Shown: positions 36,501-45,206, counted from the first letter of the stretch. The stretch is 64,000 bases of DNA from Phocaeicola oris (GCF_021295095.1 NZ_JAJLQX010000004.1:62001-126000); one strand, 5' to 3'. Translations and numbers: made by a program. Notes: a model not told the origin generated them from the sequence alone.

Positions 36501-36919
36501 GATATTTTATATGTTTGTTCTGCATTAGTTACTTCTTTCATTCTCGGAAAAGTTTCATTTCTATAAATGATTATCTGGCGATCATTGATGGCATACGCTG
36601 TGTCTGTTCCCTCAAAGAGCTTATCAAGAACCTTTTCTATTTGCTGTTTCTTGACATTAATCTTCACTTTCCTGTTTAGATCAACCGTATTATCCATATA
36701 AAATATGATATACTCACTATTTTGTTCTATCATGCTAAAGACCTCTTTAACTGTTTGACCATTAGCTGTTATAGACATAAGTGTCTCTTGTGAATAGGTA
36801 TTCGAAGCAAAACAAATACTCATTCCCAAAAACAAGAATAAAGCAGATAACTTCATTTTTCGAAGAAATTGTTTTTCTTCTGCACTTCTTATGCAGATTT
36901 TAGATTTAAAATTATACAT
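33539..36919 (-). CDS. SusC/RagA-type TonB-dependent transporter with STN domain
   Basis: 1,126 residues. A long signal region is followed by an STN secretin/TonB N-terminal domain (about 47-120, LMSITANGQTVKEVFSMIEQ), a carboxypeptidase-regulatory-like domain (about 132-215, ISGKVVDSKGEPIIGANI), the plug (SKINSSELKDMPVSNLSQKLQGKFAGVQI) and a 22-strand-type barrel ending VYTVGLNVTF. The STN domain is what contacts FecR anti-sigma factors, and fecR and an ECF sigma gene lie directly upstream on the same strand. The transporter therefore probably also acts as the sensor for the locus. Confidence 0.96.
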   Translation of the reverse strand: MYNFKSKICIRSAEEKQFLRKMKLSALFLFLGMSICFASNTYSQETLMSITANGQTVKEVFSMIEQNSEYIIFYMDNTVDLNRKVKINVKKQQIEKVLDKLFEGTDTAYAINDRQIIIYRNETFPRMKEVTNAEQTYKISGKVVDSKGEPIIGANILEKGTTNGTITDMDGNFTLNVKSSSAILAVSYIGYKSADVKVTSEKVMIIELKDDNEALDEVIVVAYGTQKARSVTAAMSKINSSELKDMPVSNLSQKLQGKFAGVQILHNSGEPNGTLSIRIRGQASINGGNSPLIVIDGFPTSSGLESIAPEEVESISVLKDAASTSLYGSRAANGVILVTTKQGKEGKTTINLSADYGISSVSGRGMPDVMNAQEFAQFKKEFYEDAQRYEGSTTSVPECYAHPETVKDGTNWYKVLLRDAKVQDYNFSLQTGTKVVKSAVNVNYSDTEGTVINSYAKKITARANNIFNASDRLTFGLNLSGSYIKSQIQDNLGIDRQIIGSSFLMDPQLKYKNDDGSYPISYNQPGMFANANYYLVLRDRKNPRKTIRGTATGYAEIKLIDGLKYRLSGNADVGNYSQERWVPSTVSGGMFSAPPNPAYGSYSSYNYYNWMVENLLTCQKTFLDKHNVDVLLGYSAQRSDDINSTINASDYADDSIGFFNAAVTKVGSGSKGAWSLASWLARVNYDYMGKYIASFSFRRDGCSRFGTDARWASFPSISLGWVLTEEKFMKKFPVINFLKLRGSWGKVGNNNIGNYTFIASMSTNNYVSNGAIVAGRRLSGIGNRALTWETTKSWDIGLDMGLFNDRIYFMYDFYTKSTNGLLYQMDIPYSTGFSTIMSNIGEFHFWGHEFTLQTKNMVGKFTWNTDFNLTIDRNKAIKLGANDAPIGGYQNQVDYNRTAVGHPLGMFYGYVYDGVYMTEEEYRTQPKHNSSDVGTVRMKDVNGDGIVDSNDKTFIGNPNPDFLFGITNSFTWKNFDASIVMSGSVGNDIIDATYEWTENIDGVFNVRKCVKDRWRSLENPGKGEIPRTKAGTTELFRFTNSRWVFDGSYLMVKNVTVGYTFPFKRNPYVKSLRLYLTGQNLLTFTKYSGMNPEVSRSGTGGLNFYGVDHTAYPVSRVYTVGLNVTF

Positions 36920-37035
36920 TTGTAAAAATTGTAGGTTAATAATCGGGTTAACTTATAATTCTCCGAGCCGAATGGTAGTACCAGTACCTTTCGGCTCATC
37001 TTTATCAATCTATACTTTTCCCATAGGCAACTTCC

Positions 37036-38247
37036 TCATTCTTTATTGATTCGACTTATAATTAGTTTATCTTCATTTCTATTTATACAAATGGGGGCAG
37101 CTCTGCGCAGATATCCCAAAACCTCGTCTATTTGGTTCTTCAAATCTAATTTGCCACTACATGTAAGTCCGCCGACATTTTCGTCACATTCTATCTGAAC
37201 ATTATAATATCTGCTCAACCGCTTGAATACTTGTGCTAACGGTTCCTTCTCGAAAATATAATAACCATTCTTCCAAGCTACATAATTTGCAACGTCAACA
37301 TTCCTAACGTGTCCGTTACCTTTCATTATATTCAAAGCAAATTGCTGATTTGGTTTCAGTTCTGTCGAAATACCTTTAGCACTAACCTCTACTTTCCCCT
37401 CAACCAAGGTAACCTGTAAATCGTCATCATTATCGTATGCCGAAACATTAAAGGTAGTTCCATGAACTAATACATCCAATAATCTCGTCTTGACAATAAA
37501 AGGAACTGAAGGATTGTGAGCCACGCTTAAATAAACCTCTCCTTCAACAAATATTTCCCGTTTCTTCGTATTGAAATCTGTAGGATAGATCACTTTTGAA
37601 CCGGAATTTACCCAAATTTGAGTTCCATCGGAAAAAGTAATTGAAGAACGTTTACCATACGGAACTATGAGTTGGTTCAAAGATTGTGATGATTCCTGTC
37701 CTTTCATATTGTCCACCATTTGAGAGTTTACCGTTACTTCACCATCTGAAGTATATTCTACCCGACTCTCTTTCTCCTGAATACTAATCTTCTTATCTTT
37801 TCCTAAGACCAATTGTACATCATCTGAAGTACTTGCCACATTCTTATTCGATTCAATAACTGACAAATAATCAAGTTCCCGCGTGCTATCGGAATTATAT
37901 CTCCAAAATCCCCAGACACATGCAAAGAAAACAGCAGCTGCCGTCACCCATTTAAAACATTGAATAAACCTTTTACGAGATAAATACAACTTATTTTCAT
38001 GTCGGATACGCTGCCACAATTCTTGTTCTTCCTGTTGAGTAAAATCAGGAGTATATAAGTCTTGACGCAAATGCGTAACGAACACACATGCTTTGTCAAT
38101 TTCTTCACTTAACAAAGGGTCATTTTCTTTCAATAAATGCCAATAAACATTGCTTTCGTCCTCCGGTGACAGACACCATTGAACGAATCTTTCATCGTTT
38201 AAAAGCTGATTTGCCGTATACCCTTTATAATCTTTTTCTGGAATCAT
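37036..38247 (-). CDS. FecR-type anti-sigma factor
   Basis: 403 residues. The cytoplasmic N-terminal part (about 1-95) would bind the sigma factor. A membrane segment follows at about 98-115 (WVTAAAVFFACVWGFW), then the periplasmic FecR domain (LIVPYGKRSSITFSDGTQIWVNSGSKVIYP near 192-222, VEGEVYLSVAHNPSVPFIVKT) and a C-terminal DUF4974-like domain (EPLAQVFKRLSRYYNVQIE). It is known to relay the signal from the STN domain of a SusC partner. It lies between the sigma gene and susC. Confidence 0.95.
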   Translation of the reverse strand: MIPEKDYKGYTANQLLNDERFVQWCLSPEDESNVYWHLLKENDPLLSEEIDKACVFVTHLRQDLYTPDFTQQEEQELWQRIRHENKLYLSRKRFIQCFKWVTAAAVFFACVWGFWRYNSDSTRELDYLSVIESNKNVASTSDDVQLVLGKDKKISIQEKESRVEYTSDGEVTVNSQMVDNMKGQESSQSLNQLIVPYGKRSSITFSDGTQIWVNSGSKVIYPTDFNTKKREIFVEGEVYLSVAHNPSVPFIVKTRLLDVLVHGTTFNVSAYDNDDDLQVTLVEGKVEVSAKGISTELKPNQQFALNIMKGNGHVRNVDVANYVAWKNGYYIFEKEPLAQVFKRLSRYYNVQIECDENVGGLTCSGKLDLKNQIDEVLGYLRRAAPICINRNEDKLIISRINKE

Positions 38248-38331
38248 AGTTTTCCTCTATTTCAATTATAAGAGTCGTTCAGCAAGAAAATATACTCACT
38301 GAATAGAATTTATTTTCAATTGTTTTAACTT

Positions 38332-38904
38332 TTAATGAAAAAAGAAAGAGAGCACAAACAGAAGACAAAGGTCTTTTTGTTGTTCACGCAATTTATTTAA
38401 CGAACGTTGAATAAGGTTTTGAGCCGATTGATAATTTAAATTCATGATAGAGCAAATTTCATCCATACTCATTTCCTGAATGAAGCGGAAATAAATAATC
38501 TCTTTCTGACGAGGTGTCAGCAATGATAATAACTGAGACACTTTTTTCTTTTCCAGAAGATATTTCTCATCAGCAATAAATTGTTCTTCCGCGGAAAGAT
38601 CTAAAGAAAAATGGATATCGTCCGTTATACCTTCTCTCATCTGTTTCCTTTGTACCTCCTTAAAAAGATTATTTTTCAATGCAGAAAACAGATAAACTTT
38701 AATGTTTTTCGGTTGATTAGTCTGAAAACGATTTTTAAACAAATCAGTAAATAAAGACTGAATGCAATCTTTCACTAACTCTTTATCCGGACAGAAACAA
38801 ACGCCATAATGAAAAAGTCTTTGAACATAAGCAGCATATATCCAAGCGAAAGCGTTATCATCGCCGGATACAAACTGTTCCCATTTTATCTGACTTTCCT
38901 CCAT
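38332..38904 (-). CDS. ECF RNA polymerase sigma factor
   Basis: 190 residues. Region 2 is visible as WIYAAYVQRLFHYGVCFCPDKELVKDCIQSLFTDLF (about 20-55) and region 4 as LLTPRQKEIIYFRFIQEMSMDEICSIMNLNYQSAQNLIQRSLNKLR (about 128-173), a helix-turn-helix for the -35 element. It would activate the adjacent fecR-susC-susD-hydrolase operon when the STN/FecR relay releases it. A minus-strand -7 box (CAAAAATA at 38931-38938) with GAAA 19 bases further upstream fits a housekeeping promoter. Confidence 0.95.
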   Translation of the reverse strand: MEESQIKWEQFVSGDDNAFAWIYAAYVQRLFHYGVCFCPDKELVKDCIQSLFTDLFKNRFQTNQPKNIKVYLFSALKNNLFKEVQRKQMREGITDDIHFSLDLSAEEQFIADEKYLLEKKKVSQLLSLLTPRQKEIIYFRFIQEMSMDEICSIMNLNYQSAQNLIQRSLNKLREQQKDLCLLFVLSFFFH

Positions 38905-39361
38905 AGAGTATTAAATGCTATAACCTCATACAAAAATATGAAATTTCTATTTAAAATGAAATTATTACATTAAACATATTGACAGTCCGCAGCCATCATC
39001 AAACCGGCACCACCATAGCTCGTATGCTACCATTGGTCTGATAAATAAGAACGTGAAAGGAGATAGGGTTGAGTTTTTTAATTCAAAGAGAATGTTCAGC
39101 ACAATCTTTCTGTTGACGGCATAAGCAATGCCGTTATTCATAAAAATCATCATAAGGCAAGTTGTATTACCCAATACATGGTAAAACAATCATCCAATTA
39201 AAAAAGACTCATATTTCATTAAACTCGCATATTATAAAAGATGAAAGCAAATCTTTACCATTACTTCCCAAATTATGTTCTCAAACATAAAGAATTTATT
39301 TGGATGTTTAAAAATTTATTCTGTTTTTTGTGATATCAAAATAATATCAAAATTAAATCTT
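38905..39361. other. Divergent intergenic region, ECF sigma / SPFH gene
   Basis: 457 bases. The sigma-gene promoter is at 38931-38961. A minus-strand open frame (38965-39189) and a plus-strand 30-codon frame from 39241 exist, but neither has a recognisable product, so this may be decayed sequence. No repeat array or hairpin stands out. Confidence 0.5.
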
Positions 39362-40327
39362 ATGAAACAGTCAGAATTTACATTTAACGGATTTAAAATG
39401 AATGGCTTTTTAGCCTTGTTTCTCGCCTTTATGATATTAGTAGTTATAGGTTTAATCATAACCTATGCAGCTACGACAAGTGGAAATTCTTTAACCATGC
39501 CTATAATAGGTATTATCATCTTGGCGATTATGTTTTTCATCGGTTTGGCAGGCTTCTTTTCACAAGAGCCGAACGAAACCCGAGTAATGATCCTCTTCGG
39601 AAAATATAAAGGAACATTCAGTCGGACAGGCTTCTTCTGGGTAAATCCTTTCTTAAACAAAAAGAAACTCTCCCTTCGTGCCAGAAATTTGAATGGTGAA
39701 CCTATCAAGGTAAACGATAAAATAGGTAACCCCATCATGATTGGTCTGGTACTGGTTTGGAAATTAAAAGATACCTATAAAGCAATGTTCGAAATTGACG
39801 CACAAACTATGGCTTCGTCTATCAGTAACAAAAAAGACGGCATCCAGACAAGTGTAGCAGAAAGAATGAATGCCTTTGAAGAGTTTGTCCGTGTACAGAG
39901 TGACGCGGCTCTTCGTCAAGTTGCGGGAGAATATGCGTACGATGACAGCACCTCTGATACCGGAGAACTGACACTCCGTGGCGGTAACAAAGAAATTAAC
40001 GACCAGTTGGTTAATCAATTGAATGAGCGTCTGGAGATGGCCGGTATAGAAATAGTTGAAGCACGCATTAATTATTTGGCCTATGCTCCGGAAATCGCGG
40101 CCGTTATGCTTCGTCGTCAGCAGGCAAGCGCAATCATTACAGCCCGAGAGAAGATAGTTGAAGGCGCTGTTTCTATGGTAAAGATGGCACTCGACAAATT
40201 GTCAGCAGAAGAAGTTGTCGAATTGGATGATGACAAAAGAGCTGCTATGGTTAGCAACCTGATGGTTGTGCTTTGCGCTGATGAACCGGCTCAACCGGTA
40301 GTGAACTCCGGTACACTAAACATGTGA
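39362..40327 (+). CDS. SPFH/Band 7 domain membrane protein
   Basis: About 321 residues, with two adjacent N-terminal hydrophobic segments (about 15-40 and 47-66), then the SPFH domain ([29 protein letters not shown] near 70-100) and an Ala/Glu-rich helical part ([39 protein letters not shown]). SPFH proteins build oligomeric scaffolds in the inner membrane. The ATG at 39362 ([10 protein letters not shown]) is preferred over 39275, which adds 29 unlikely residues. It is followed after 2 bases by an Arc-like small gene and then a DUF1648 gene. Confidence 0.9.
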   Translation: MKQSEFTFNGFKMNGFLALFLAFMILVVIGLIITYAATTSGNSLTMPIIGIIILAIMFFIGLAGFFSQEPNETRVMILFGKYKGTFSRTGFFWVNPFLNKKKLSLRARNLNGEPIKVNDKIGNPIMIGLVLVWKLKDTYKAMFEIDAQTMASSISNKKDGIQTSVAERMNAFEEFVRVQSDAALRQVAGEYAYDDSTSDTGELTLRGGNKEINDQLVNQLNERLEMAGIEIVEARINYLAYAPEIAAVMLRRQQASAIITAREKIVEGAVSMVKMALDKLSAEEVVELDDDKRAAMVSNLMVVLCADEPAQPVVNSGTLNM

Positions 40328-40329
40328 TA

Positions 40330-40503
40330 ATGGCAAAGAAAGATACTACGACGAAGAGCTTCATTCTGCGTGTTGATACCGAAACCATGAACGCGATAGA
40401 AAAATGGGCTGCAGATGAGTTCCGTTCCACAAACGGTCAGTTGCAGTGGATCATTACGGAAGCTCTTCGTAAAAGTGGCAGGTTAAAGAAAAAGAAAGAA
40501 TAA
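40330..40503 (+). CDS. Arc-like ribbon-helix-helix small DNA-binding protein
   Basis: 57 codons. The sequence runs MAKKDTTTKSFILRVDTETM and NAIEKWAADEF, then STNGQLQWIITEAL and a Lys-rich tail. The FILRVD strand followed by two helices is the ribbon-helix-helix layout of Arc/CopG-type proteins. It starts 2 bases after the SPFH stop, with the DUF1648 gene 21 bases on, so the three are one operon. It may autoregulate the operon; there is no toxin gene beside it, so a toxin-antitoxin role is not supported. Confidence 0.85.
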   Translation: MAKKDTTTKSFILRVDTETMNAIEKWAADEFRSTNGQLQWIITEALRKSGRLKKKKE

Positions 40504-40524
40504 ACAACTAATCCGTAATAATCT

Positions 40525-41010
40525 ATGAGAATTTTTATTACCTCGCATACTGATAAGATACTGATACTTGTGAGTATCTTCATCGTTCTAATAACCATCA
40601 TTCTTTCCATCATTATTTATCCCAGATTACCGGAAACTATTCCAACGCACTTTAATGCGTTGATGGAGGCAGATGGTTTTGGGTCAAAAAGCAATATATA
40701 CTTTATAAACGGAATTAATATTGTTTGTGTAACACTGACTATTCTTTCCTCTTTCTTCCCAAATTTAGTAAATTTGCCGATAAGGTTAAACCCGGAAAGG
40801 TTAGCCATACAACAAAATATGTGCAGTCGTATGTGCAGAGTACTTAGTGTATGGTGCTCCATTCTTTTCCTTTCCATCATACTCTCCATGTCTGCTTTTG
40901 TTCTACCGAGCTGTAGCATACTATGGCGAATACTCTTCTTTATCAGTATAACAGGTGTTATCGGGACAAGCGTTGTTTATACGATAAAGATATATCGGGC
41001 GGGAAAATAA
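40525..41010 (+). CDS. DUF1648 domain membrane protein
   Basis: 161 residues with about four hydrophobic segments (near 10-32, 58-77, 106-127 and 130-155). The DUF1648 signature lies between the first two: YPRLPETIPTHFNALMEADGFGSK. This domain occurs in SdpI-like immunity proteins and other small membrane proteins, but the function here is unknown. It is the third gene of the SPFH/Arc-like operon, which suggests a shared membrane-related job. Confidence 0.82.
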   Translation: MRIFITSHTDKILILVSIFIVLITIILSIIIYPRLPETIPTHFNALMEADGFGSKSNIYFINGINIVCVTLTILSSFFPNLVNLPIRLNPERLAIQQNMCSRMCRVLSVWCSILFLSIILSMSAFVLPSCSILWRILFFISITGVIGTSVVYTIKIYRAGK

Positions 41011-41078
41011 ACAATCAGTCCGACTATATGTTCATAAAAAATATCGGTAGAAGTACTTTATGGGTAAAAAGAAAATGT

Positions 41079-41086
41079 TATCTTTG
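41079..41086 (+). promoter_or_regulatory. -7 element of the carboxynorspermidine-synthase-like gene
   Basis: TATCTTTG matches TAnnTTTG, with TTTA 18 bases upstream (41057-41060). The predicted leader before the ATG at 41154 is about 60 bases. It may also drive recA. Confidence 0.5.
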
Positions 41087-41153
41087 CTTTCCAAGTAAAA
41101 TTAATTCGGCAGAAACTCTGCTGAGCTTTATTTTTAATTTTTGAAAACAGAAA

Positions 41154-42347
41154 ATGGGTAGAGTATTAATTATCGGCGCAGGCGGCGTAGCAACCGTTGC
41201 GGCACACAAGGTAGCTCAGAATCCTGACGTATTCACAGATATCATGATTGCGAGCCGTACCAAGTCGAAATGTGATGCCATTGTGAAGGCAATCGGTAAT
41301 CCGGCAATCAAAACAGCACAAGTTGACGCGGATAACGTGGACGAACTGGTTAAGCTGTTCGACAGTTTTAAACCCGAAATAGTCATCAACTTAGCCTTGC
41401 CTTATCAAGACCTTACCATTATGGAAGCTTGTCTGAAAAGTGGCGTGAACTATGAAGATACTGCCAATTATGAGCCTAAAGATATTGCCCATTTTGAATA
41501 CAGTTGGCAGTGGGCATATAAGAAACGTTTTGAAGAAGCCGGCCTGACTGCCATTCTCGGCTGCGGATTTGACCCGGGAGTCAGTCAGATATACACAGCA
41601 TACGCCGCAAAGCACATCTTCGATGAAATTCAATATTTGGATATTGTAGACTGTAACGCAGGTAATCACCATAAAGCATTTGCTACGAACTTTAATCCGG
41701 AGATTAATATCCGTGAGATTACACAGAAAGGGCAGTACTACGAAGACGGAAAATGGCAAGAAACAGAACCATTAGAAGTTCACAAGACGTTAAACTACCC
41801 GAACATCGGGCCACGTGAGAGCTATTTAATGCACCATGAAGAATTGGAATCGCTGGTTAAAAACTATCCAACCATAAAACGTGCCCGTTTCTGGATGACA
41901 TTCGGGCAAGAGTACCTCACTCATTTGAGAGTTATTCAAGACATTGGAATGGCAAGTATCAAACCTATTAATTATAACGGAATGGAGATTGTACCACTAC
42001 AATTCCTAAAAGCCGTATTACCAAATCCACAAGACTTGGGTAAGAATTATGAAGGTGAGACTTCTATCGGTTGCCGTATCCGCGGATTAAAAAACGGAAA
42101 AGAACATACTTATTATGTATACAACAATTGCAGCCATCAGGCAGCATACGAAGAAACCGGCATGCAGGGAGTTAGCTATACTACCGGTGTACCGGCCATG
42201 ATTGGAGCGATGATGTTCATGAAAGGCATTTGGAAAAAGCCGGGAGTATGGAATACTGAAGAATTCGACCCGGACCCCTTTATGGAACAACTGAACAAAC
42301 AAGGCTTACCTTGGCATGAAGTATTCGATGGTGATTTGGAACTATAA
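41154..42347 (+). CDS. Carboxynorspermidine synthase / saccharopine dehydrogenase family
   Basis: 397 residues. The N-terminal Rossmann fold has VLIIGAGGVATVAAHK at 4-19, followed by INLALPYQDLTIMEACLKSGVNYEDTANYE and GCGFDPGVSQIYTAYA near 138, typical of the Lys1/LYS9-like group. In Bacteroidetes this subgroup is thought to make carboxynorspermidine or carboxyspermidine from a diamine and aspartate semialdehyde for polyamine synthesis. No other polyamine gene lies in the window. It ends 27 bases before recA, so co-transcription is likely. Confidence 0.88.
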   Translation: MGRVLIIGAGGVATVAAHKVAQNPDVFTDIMIASRTKSKCDAIVKAIGNPAIKTAQVDADNVDELVKLFDSFKPEIVINLALPYQDLTIMEACLKSGVNYEDTANYEPKDIAHFEYSWQWAYKKRFEEAGLTAILGCGFDPGVSQIYTAYAAKHIFDEIQYLDIVDCNAGNHHKAFATNFNPEINIREITQKGQYYEDGKWQETEPLEVHKTLNYPNIGPRESYLMHHEELESLVKNYPTIKRARFWMTFGQEYLTHLRVIQDIGMASIKPINYNGMEIVPLQFLKAVLPNPQDLGKNYEGETSIGCRIRGLKNGKEHTYYVYNNCSHQAAYEETGMQGVSYTTGVPAMIGAMMFMKGIWKKPGVWNTEEFDPDPFMEQLNKQGLPWHEVFDGDLEL

Positions 42348-42374
42348 TAACAAACTATTCTAAAACATGTATCT

Positions 42375-43406
42375 ATGGCAAAAAATGAAGAAAAGAAAAT
42401 GACTGAAGCGAACGATAATGCCGAAAAGCTAAAAGCACTACAGGCGGCAATGGACAAGATTGAGAAAAACTTCGGAAAAGGATCCATCATGAAATTGGGG
42501 GATAACAGTGTAGAACAAGTAGATGTAATACCTACCGGCTCTATTGCATTAAACGCGGCTTTAGGAGTTGGTGGTTATCCGAAAGGCCGAATTATTGAAA
42601 TCTATGGTCCGGAGTCTTCCGGTAAAACAACCTTGGCTATCCATGCTATTGCAGAAGCTCAGAAACGAGGCGGTATCGCCGCGTTTATTGACGCAGAACA
42701 TGCATTCGATCGTTTCTACGCGGCGAACTTAGGCGTAGATGTTGATAATCTGTGGATTTCACAACCGGATAATGGAGAACAGGCTCTGGAAATCGCAGAG
42801 CAGTTAATACGCTCATCCGCAATAGATATCATTGTCATTGATTCTGTAGCGGCTTTAACTCCAAAAGCTGAAATAGAAGGTGATATGGGAGATAACAAAC
42901 TTGGCTTACAAGCCAGACTAATGTCGCAAGCCTTGCGAAAACTGACTGCGGCAATTAGTAAAACTAACACCACTTGTATCTTTATTAATCAGTTACGTGA
43001 AAAGATTGGTGTCATGTTCGGTAATCCGGAGACTACAACCGGAGGTAATGCCCTGAAATTCTACGCATCTGTCCGTTTGGACATCCGTAAAACAGGTCAG
43101 TTAAAGAACGGTGATGAGGTTATCGGAAACCAAGTTCGCGTAAAGATTGTTAAGAATAAAGTAGCTCCTCCTTTCCGAAAGGCGGAATTCGATATTATGT
43201 TCGGTAAAGGAATATCTAAGTCCGGTGAAATCGTTGACTTAGGTTCTGAATTGGGTGTTATTAAAAAGAGCGGATCATGGTTCAGTTACGAAGATACAAG
43301 GTTAGCCCAAGGACGTGACGCTTGTAAACAAGTCATAGAAGATAATCCCGAATTGGCTGAAGAACTTGAAAAGAAAGTGTTCGACGCGCTGAAAGACAAA
43401 GAATAA
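42375..43406 (+). CDS. recA: Recombinase RecA
   Basis: 343-residue DNA strand-exchange ATPase and SOS coprotease. The Walker A loop is GPESSGKTT near residue 77 and Walker B is [10 protein letters not shown] near 155. Loop 1 and loop 2 regions ([54 protein letters not shown]) are intact. The C-terminus is acidic ([20 protein letters not shown]), as usual. It lacks a LexA neighbour. It is followed by a strong terminator at 43444-43473. Confidence 0.99.
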   Translation: MAKNEEKKMTEANDNAEKLKALQAAMDKIEKNFGKGSIMKLGDNSVEQVDVIPTGSIALNAALGVGGYPKGRIIEIYGPESSGKTTLAIHAIAEAQKRGGIAAFIDAEHAFDRFYAANLGVDVDNLWISQPDNGEQALEIAEQLIRSSAIDIIVIDSVAALTPKAEIEGDMGDNKLGLQARLMSQALRKLTAAISKTNTTCIFINQLREKIGVMFGNPETTTGGNALKFYASVRLDIRKTGQLKNGDEVIGNQVRVKIVKNKVAPPFRKAEFDIMFGKGISKSGEIVDLGSELGVIKKSGSWFSYEDTRLAQGRDACKQVIEDNPELAEELEKKVFDALKDKE

Positions 43407-43443
43407 TTAATAATAACAAAAATAATCATCTGAAAACGAAAAT

Positions 43444-43473
43444 AAAAAGGCGAGTCTCACGATTCGCCTTTTT
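43444..43473 (+). terminator. recA terminator
   Basis: AAAAAGGCGA (43444-43453) pairs with TCGCCTTTTT (43464-43473), a 10-base perfect stem with a 10-base loop, ending in T-rich sequence. Confidence 0.9.
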
Positions 43474-43679
43474 ATTTAACCTATTCACAACCTATTTTAC
43501 CTTAACCCCATTAATTTATATATCCCATTAAGTATGTTAATTATAATCTTCTACCGCTTAACCGCTTAATATTGGCACAAATATAAAACATGCAAGAAGA
43601 GAGAGAAAATAAAACAGACAAACAGTCGTTTTTTGTCGACAATCGCTTATTTTTGTAGAATGAACCAATATCTTCGCTG

Positions 43680-44153
43680 ATGAAATTTGTTTTACTCGTT
43701 GTCGGGCGCACTATCGACAAGCTTTATACGAAAAGCATAGCCGACTATATAGAACGTATCAAACATTATGTTCCCTTTGAAATGGAAATTATTCCTGAAT
43801 TGAAAAATACAAAGAACCTGAATGAGACTCAGCAAAAAGAAAAAGAAGGCGAACTGATTTTAAAAGCTATACAACAAGGCGACATTCCTATACTACTCGA
43901 TGAGCACGGCAAAGAGTTCCGGTCGGTAGAGTTCGCTCAATGGATGAACCGGAAAATGCAAACAGTAAACAAACGATTAATATTCATCATCGGAGGACCT
44001 TATGGATTCTCACAAAAAGTTTATGAGGCAGCACAGGGAAAAATATCACTTTCAAAAATGACTTTCAATCACCAGATGATTCGTCTGATCTTTGTAGAGC
44101 AGTTTTACAGGGCTATGACCATCTTAAAAGGAGAGCCCTATCATCACGAATAA
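43680..44153 (+). CDS. rlmH: 23S rRNA (pseudouridine1915-N3)-methyltransferase RlmH
   Basis: 157-residue SPOUT methyltransferase that methylates pseudouridine 1915 in helix 69 of 23S rRNA. The C-terminal trefoil knot is visible: FIIGGPYGFSQKVYEAAQGKISLSKMTFNHQMIRLIFVEQFYRA, then ILKGEPYHHE at the extreme end, as in all RlmH. A -7 box TATTTTTG lies at 43648-43655. It is a single gene, convergent with the DnaJ-like gene across a 22-base array. Confidence 0.97.
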   Translation: MKFVLLVVGRTIDKLYTKSIADYIERIKHYVPFEMEIIPELKNTKNLNETQQKEKEGELILKAIQQGDIPILLDEHGKEFRSVEFAQWMNRKMQTVNKRLIFIIGGPYGFSQKVYEAAQGKISLSKMTFNHQMIRLIFVEQFYRAMTILKGEPYHHE

Positions 44154-44261
44154 ATCAAAGCCTTTCTTTTTCATCTATTAGGTGTATTATACCCATGAAC
44201 TAAGTATATTATAAGGCAATCTATCTGTTTTATAACAACAACTAAGCACGTCTCGAAGGAG

Positions 44262-44352
44262 ATACACGTGTACCACGCACGTGGTGCAACTTCCTCACGC
44301 ACGTGGTGCACGTGTATCACGCACGTGGTACAACCTCCCCACGCACGTGAGG
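44262..44352. repeat. Intergenic 22-bp palindromic array no. 4
   Basis: The core CACGCACGTG occurs at 44274, 44296, 44318 and 44340, exactly 22 bases apart, with related CACGTG copies between. Each core sits in a small palindrome (CCACGcaCGTGG). The linkers (TGCAACTTCCT, TGCACGTGTAT, TACAACCTCCC) vary more than the core. It is G/C-rich in an A/T-rich gap between the convergent rlmH and DnaJ-like genes. Confidence 0.92.
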
Positions 44353-44410
44353 AGATTAAATTGTAAAAAGAATCTGCAAAAAGAATAGGAGAAGCAAGTA
44401 AATTAAACGA

Positions 44411-45202
44411 TCATTTTATTCCACGGGCTTTATAAATCCGCTCTTTTGCGTTATTAATTTCCTGAAACTTTTGCTCTGCAGCCTTGCGTACATCCTCGCC
44501 TAACGTGGCAACCTTATCGGGATGATGTTTCAAGGCCAGCTTCCGGTATGCCGCACGAACTTCATCATCTGTAGCAGAAGGAGAAATTTCGAGTACTTTA
44601 TAAGCATCCTCCAATGTATTACCGCCTAAGTTCAGTAGTGAATCAACTTCAGAATCGGAGACTTGCATATAGCCGGCTAACTCTTTCAGAGCAGTAATCT
44701 CCTCTTGCGACACTTTCCCGTCACTTTGTGCTATACGAACAAGGAAATCAAGCAGCTGAAGTCGCTGACTGTAATCTAAATTCGCCGCAATCTGCCGACT
44801 GCAATCGCGGATGGTATTCTTAAACGCTCCCGGAGTCTTGGCATCCATCTGCTTCTGTTGTTCAAAAAGATTCTTCAAAATCTTCTCTCCCTGATCAACA
44901 GCGGCCTCACCAAAATTCATACGCAAAAAGTTTCGGACATACTCCATCTCACTGTGCATAATCTTTCCGTCCGCCTTAATTACATAAGAAGCCAGAACCA
45001 ACATGGAGAAAAGAAAACTGTTTCGTTGCCCCTGATATGTCTGCTGCTGTGAATACCCTCCTGAGGAATCCCCGAAAGTTCTACCATTGAAACTTACAGA
45101 AGAGTCATCGAACAACGAACCGATAAAATACCCCGCCAATGCCCCCAAAGGACCAAAGGTCATAAATCCTAATATTCCACCTATCCACTTAGCTGTGCTC
45201 AC
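44411..45202 (-). CDS. TerB and DnaJ domain protein (DjlA-like co-chaperone)
   Basis: 263 residues. The N-terminus is a Gly-rich hydrophobic segment (GGILGFMTFGPLGALAGYFIGSLF) that probably anchors or associates with the membrane. A TerB-like helical domain follows at about 60-190, then a C-terminal J domain (EDAYKVLEISPSATDDEVRAAYRKLALKHHPDKV) with the intact HPD motif that stimulates DnaK. This order matches DjlA. It starts 4 bases downstream of the glutathione peroxidase stop, so the two are an operon. Confidence 0.93.
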   Translation of the reverse strand: MSTAKWIGGILGFMTFGPLGALAGYFIGSLFDDSSVSFNGRTFGDSSGGYSQQQTYQGQRNSFLFSMLVLASYVIKADGKIMHSEMEYVRNFLRMNFGEAAVDQGEKILKNLFEQQKQMDAKTPGAFKNTIRDCSRQIAANLDYSQRLQLLDFLVRIAQSDGKVSQEEITALKELAGYMQVSDSEVDSLLNLGGNTLEDAYKVLEISPSATDDEVRAAYRKLALKHHPDKVATLGEDVRKAAEQKFQEINNAKERIYKARGIK

Positions 45203-45206
45203 GTTT

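Noticed and set aside
38965-39189. 74-codon open frame on the minus strand between the sigma factor and SPFH genes
   Set aside because: It has no recognisable domain, an unusual Cys/Trp-rich tail and no promoter or neighbour context. It is more likely chance or heavily decayed sequence.
39241-39333. 30-codon plus-strand frame (starts MKANLYHYFPNYVLKH) before the SPFH gene
   Set aside because: It has no known family or start signal and overlaps the probable SPFH leader.
40330-40503. The Arc-like small gene as the antitoxin of a toxin-antitoxin pair
   Set aside because: Neither neighbour resembles a toxin; they are an SPFH scaffold and a DUF1648 membrane protein.
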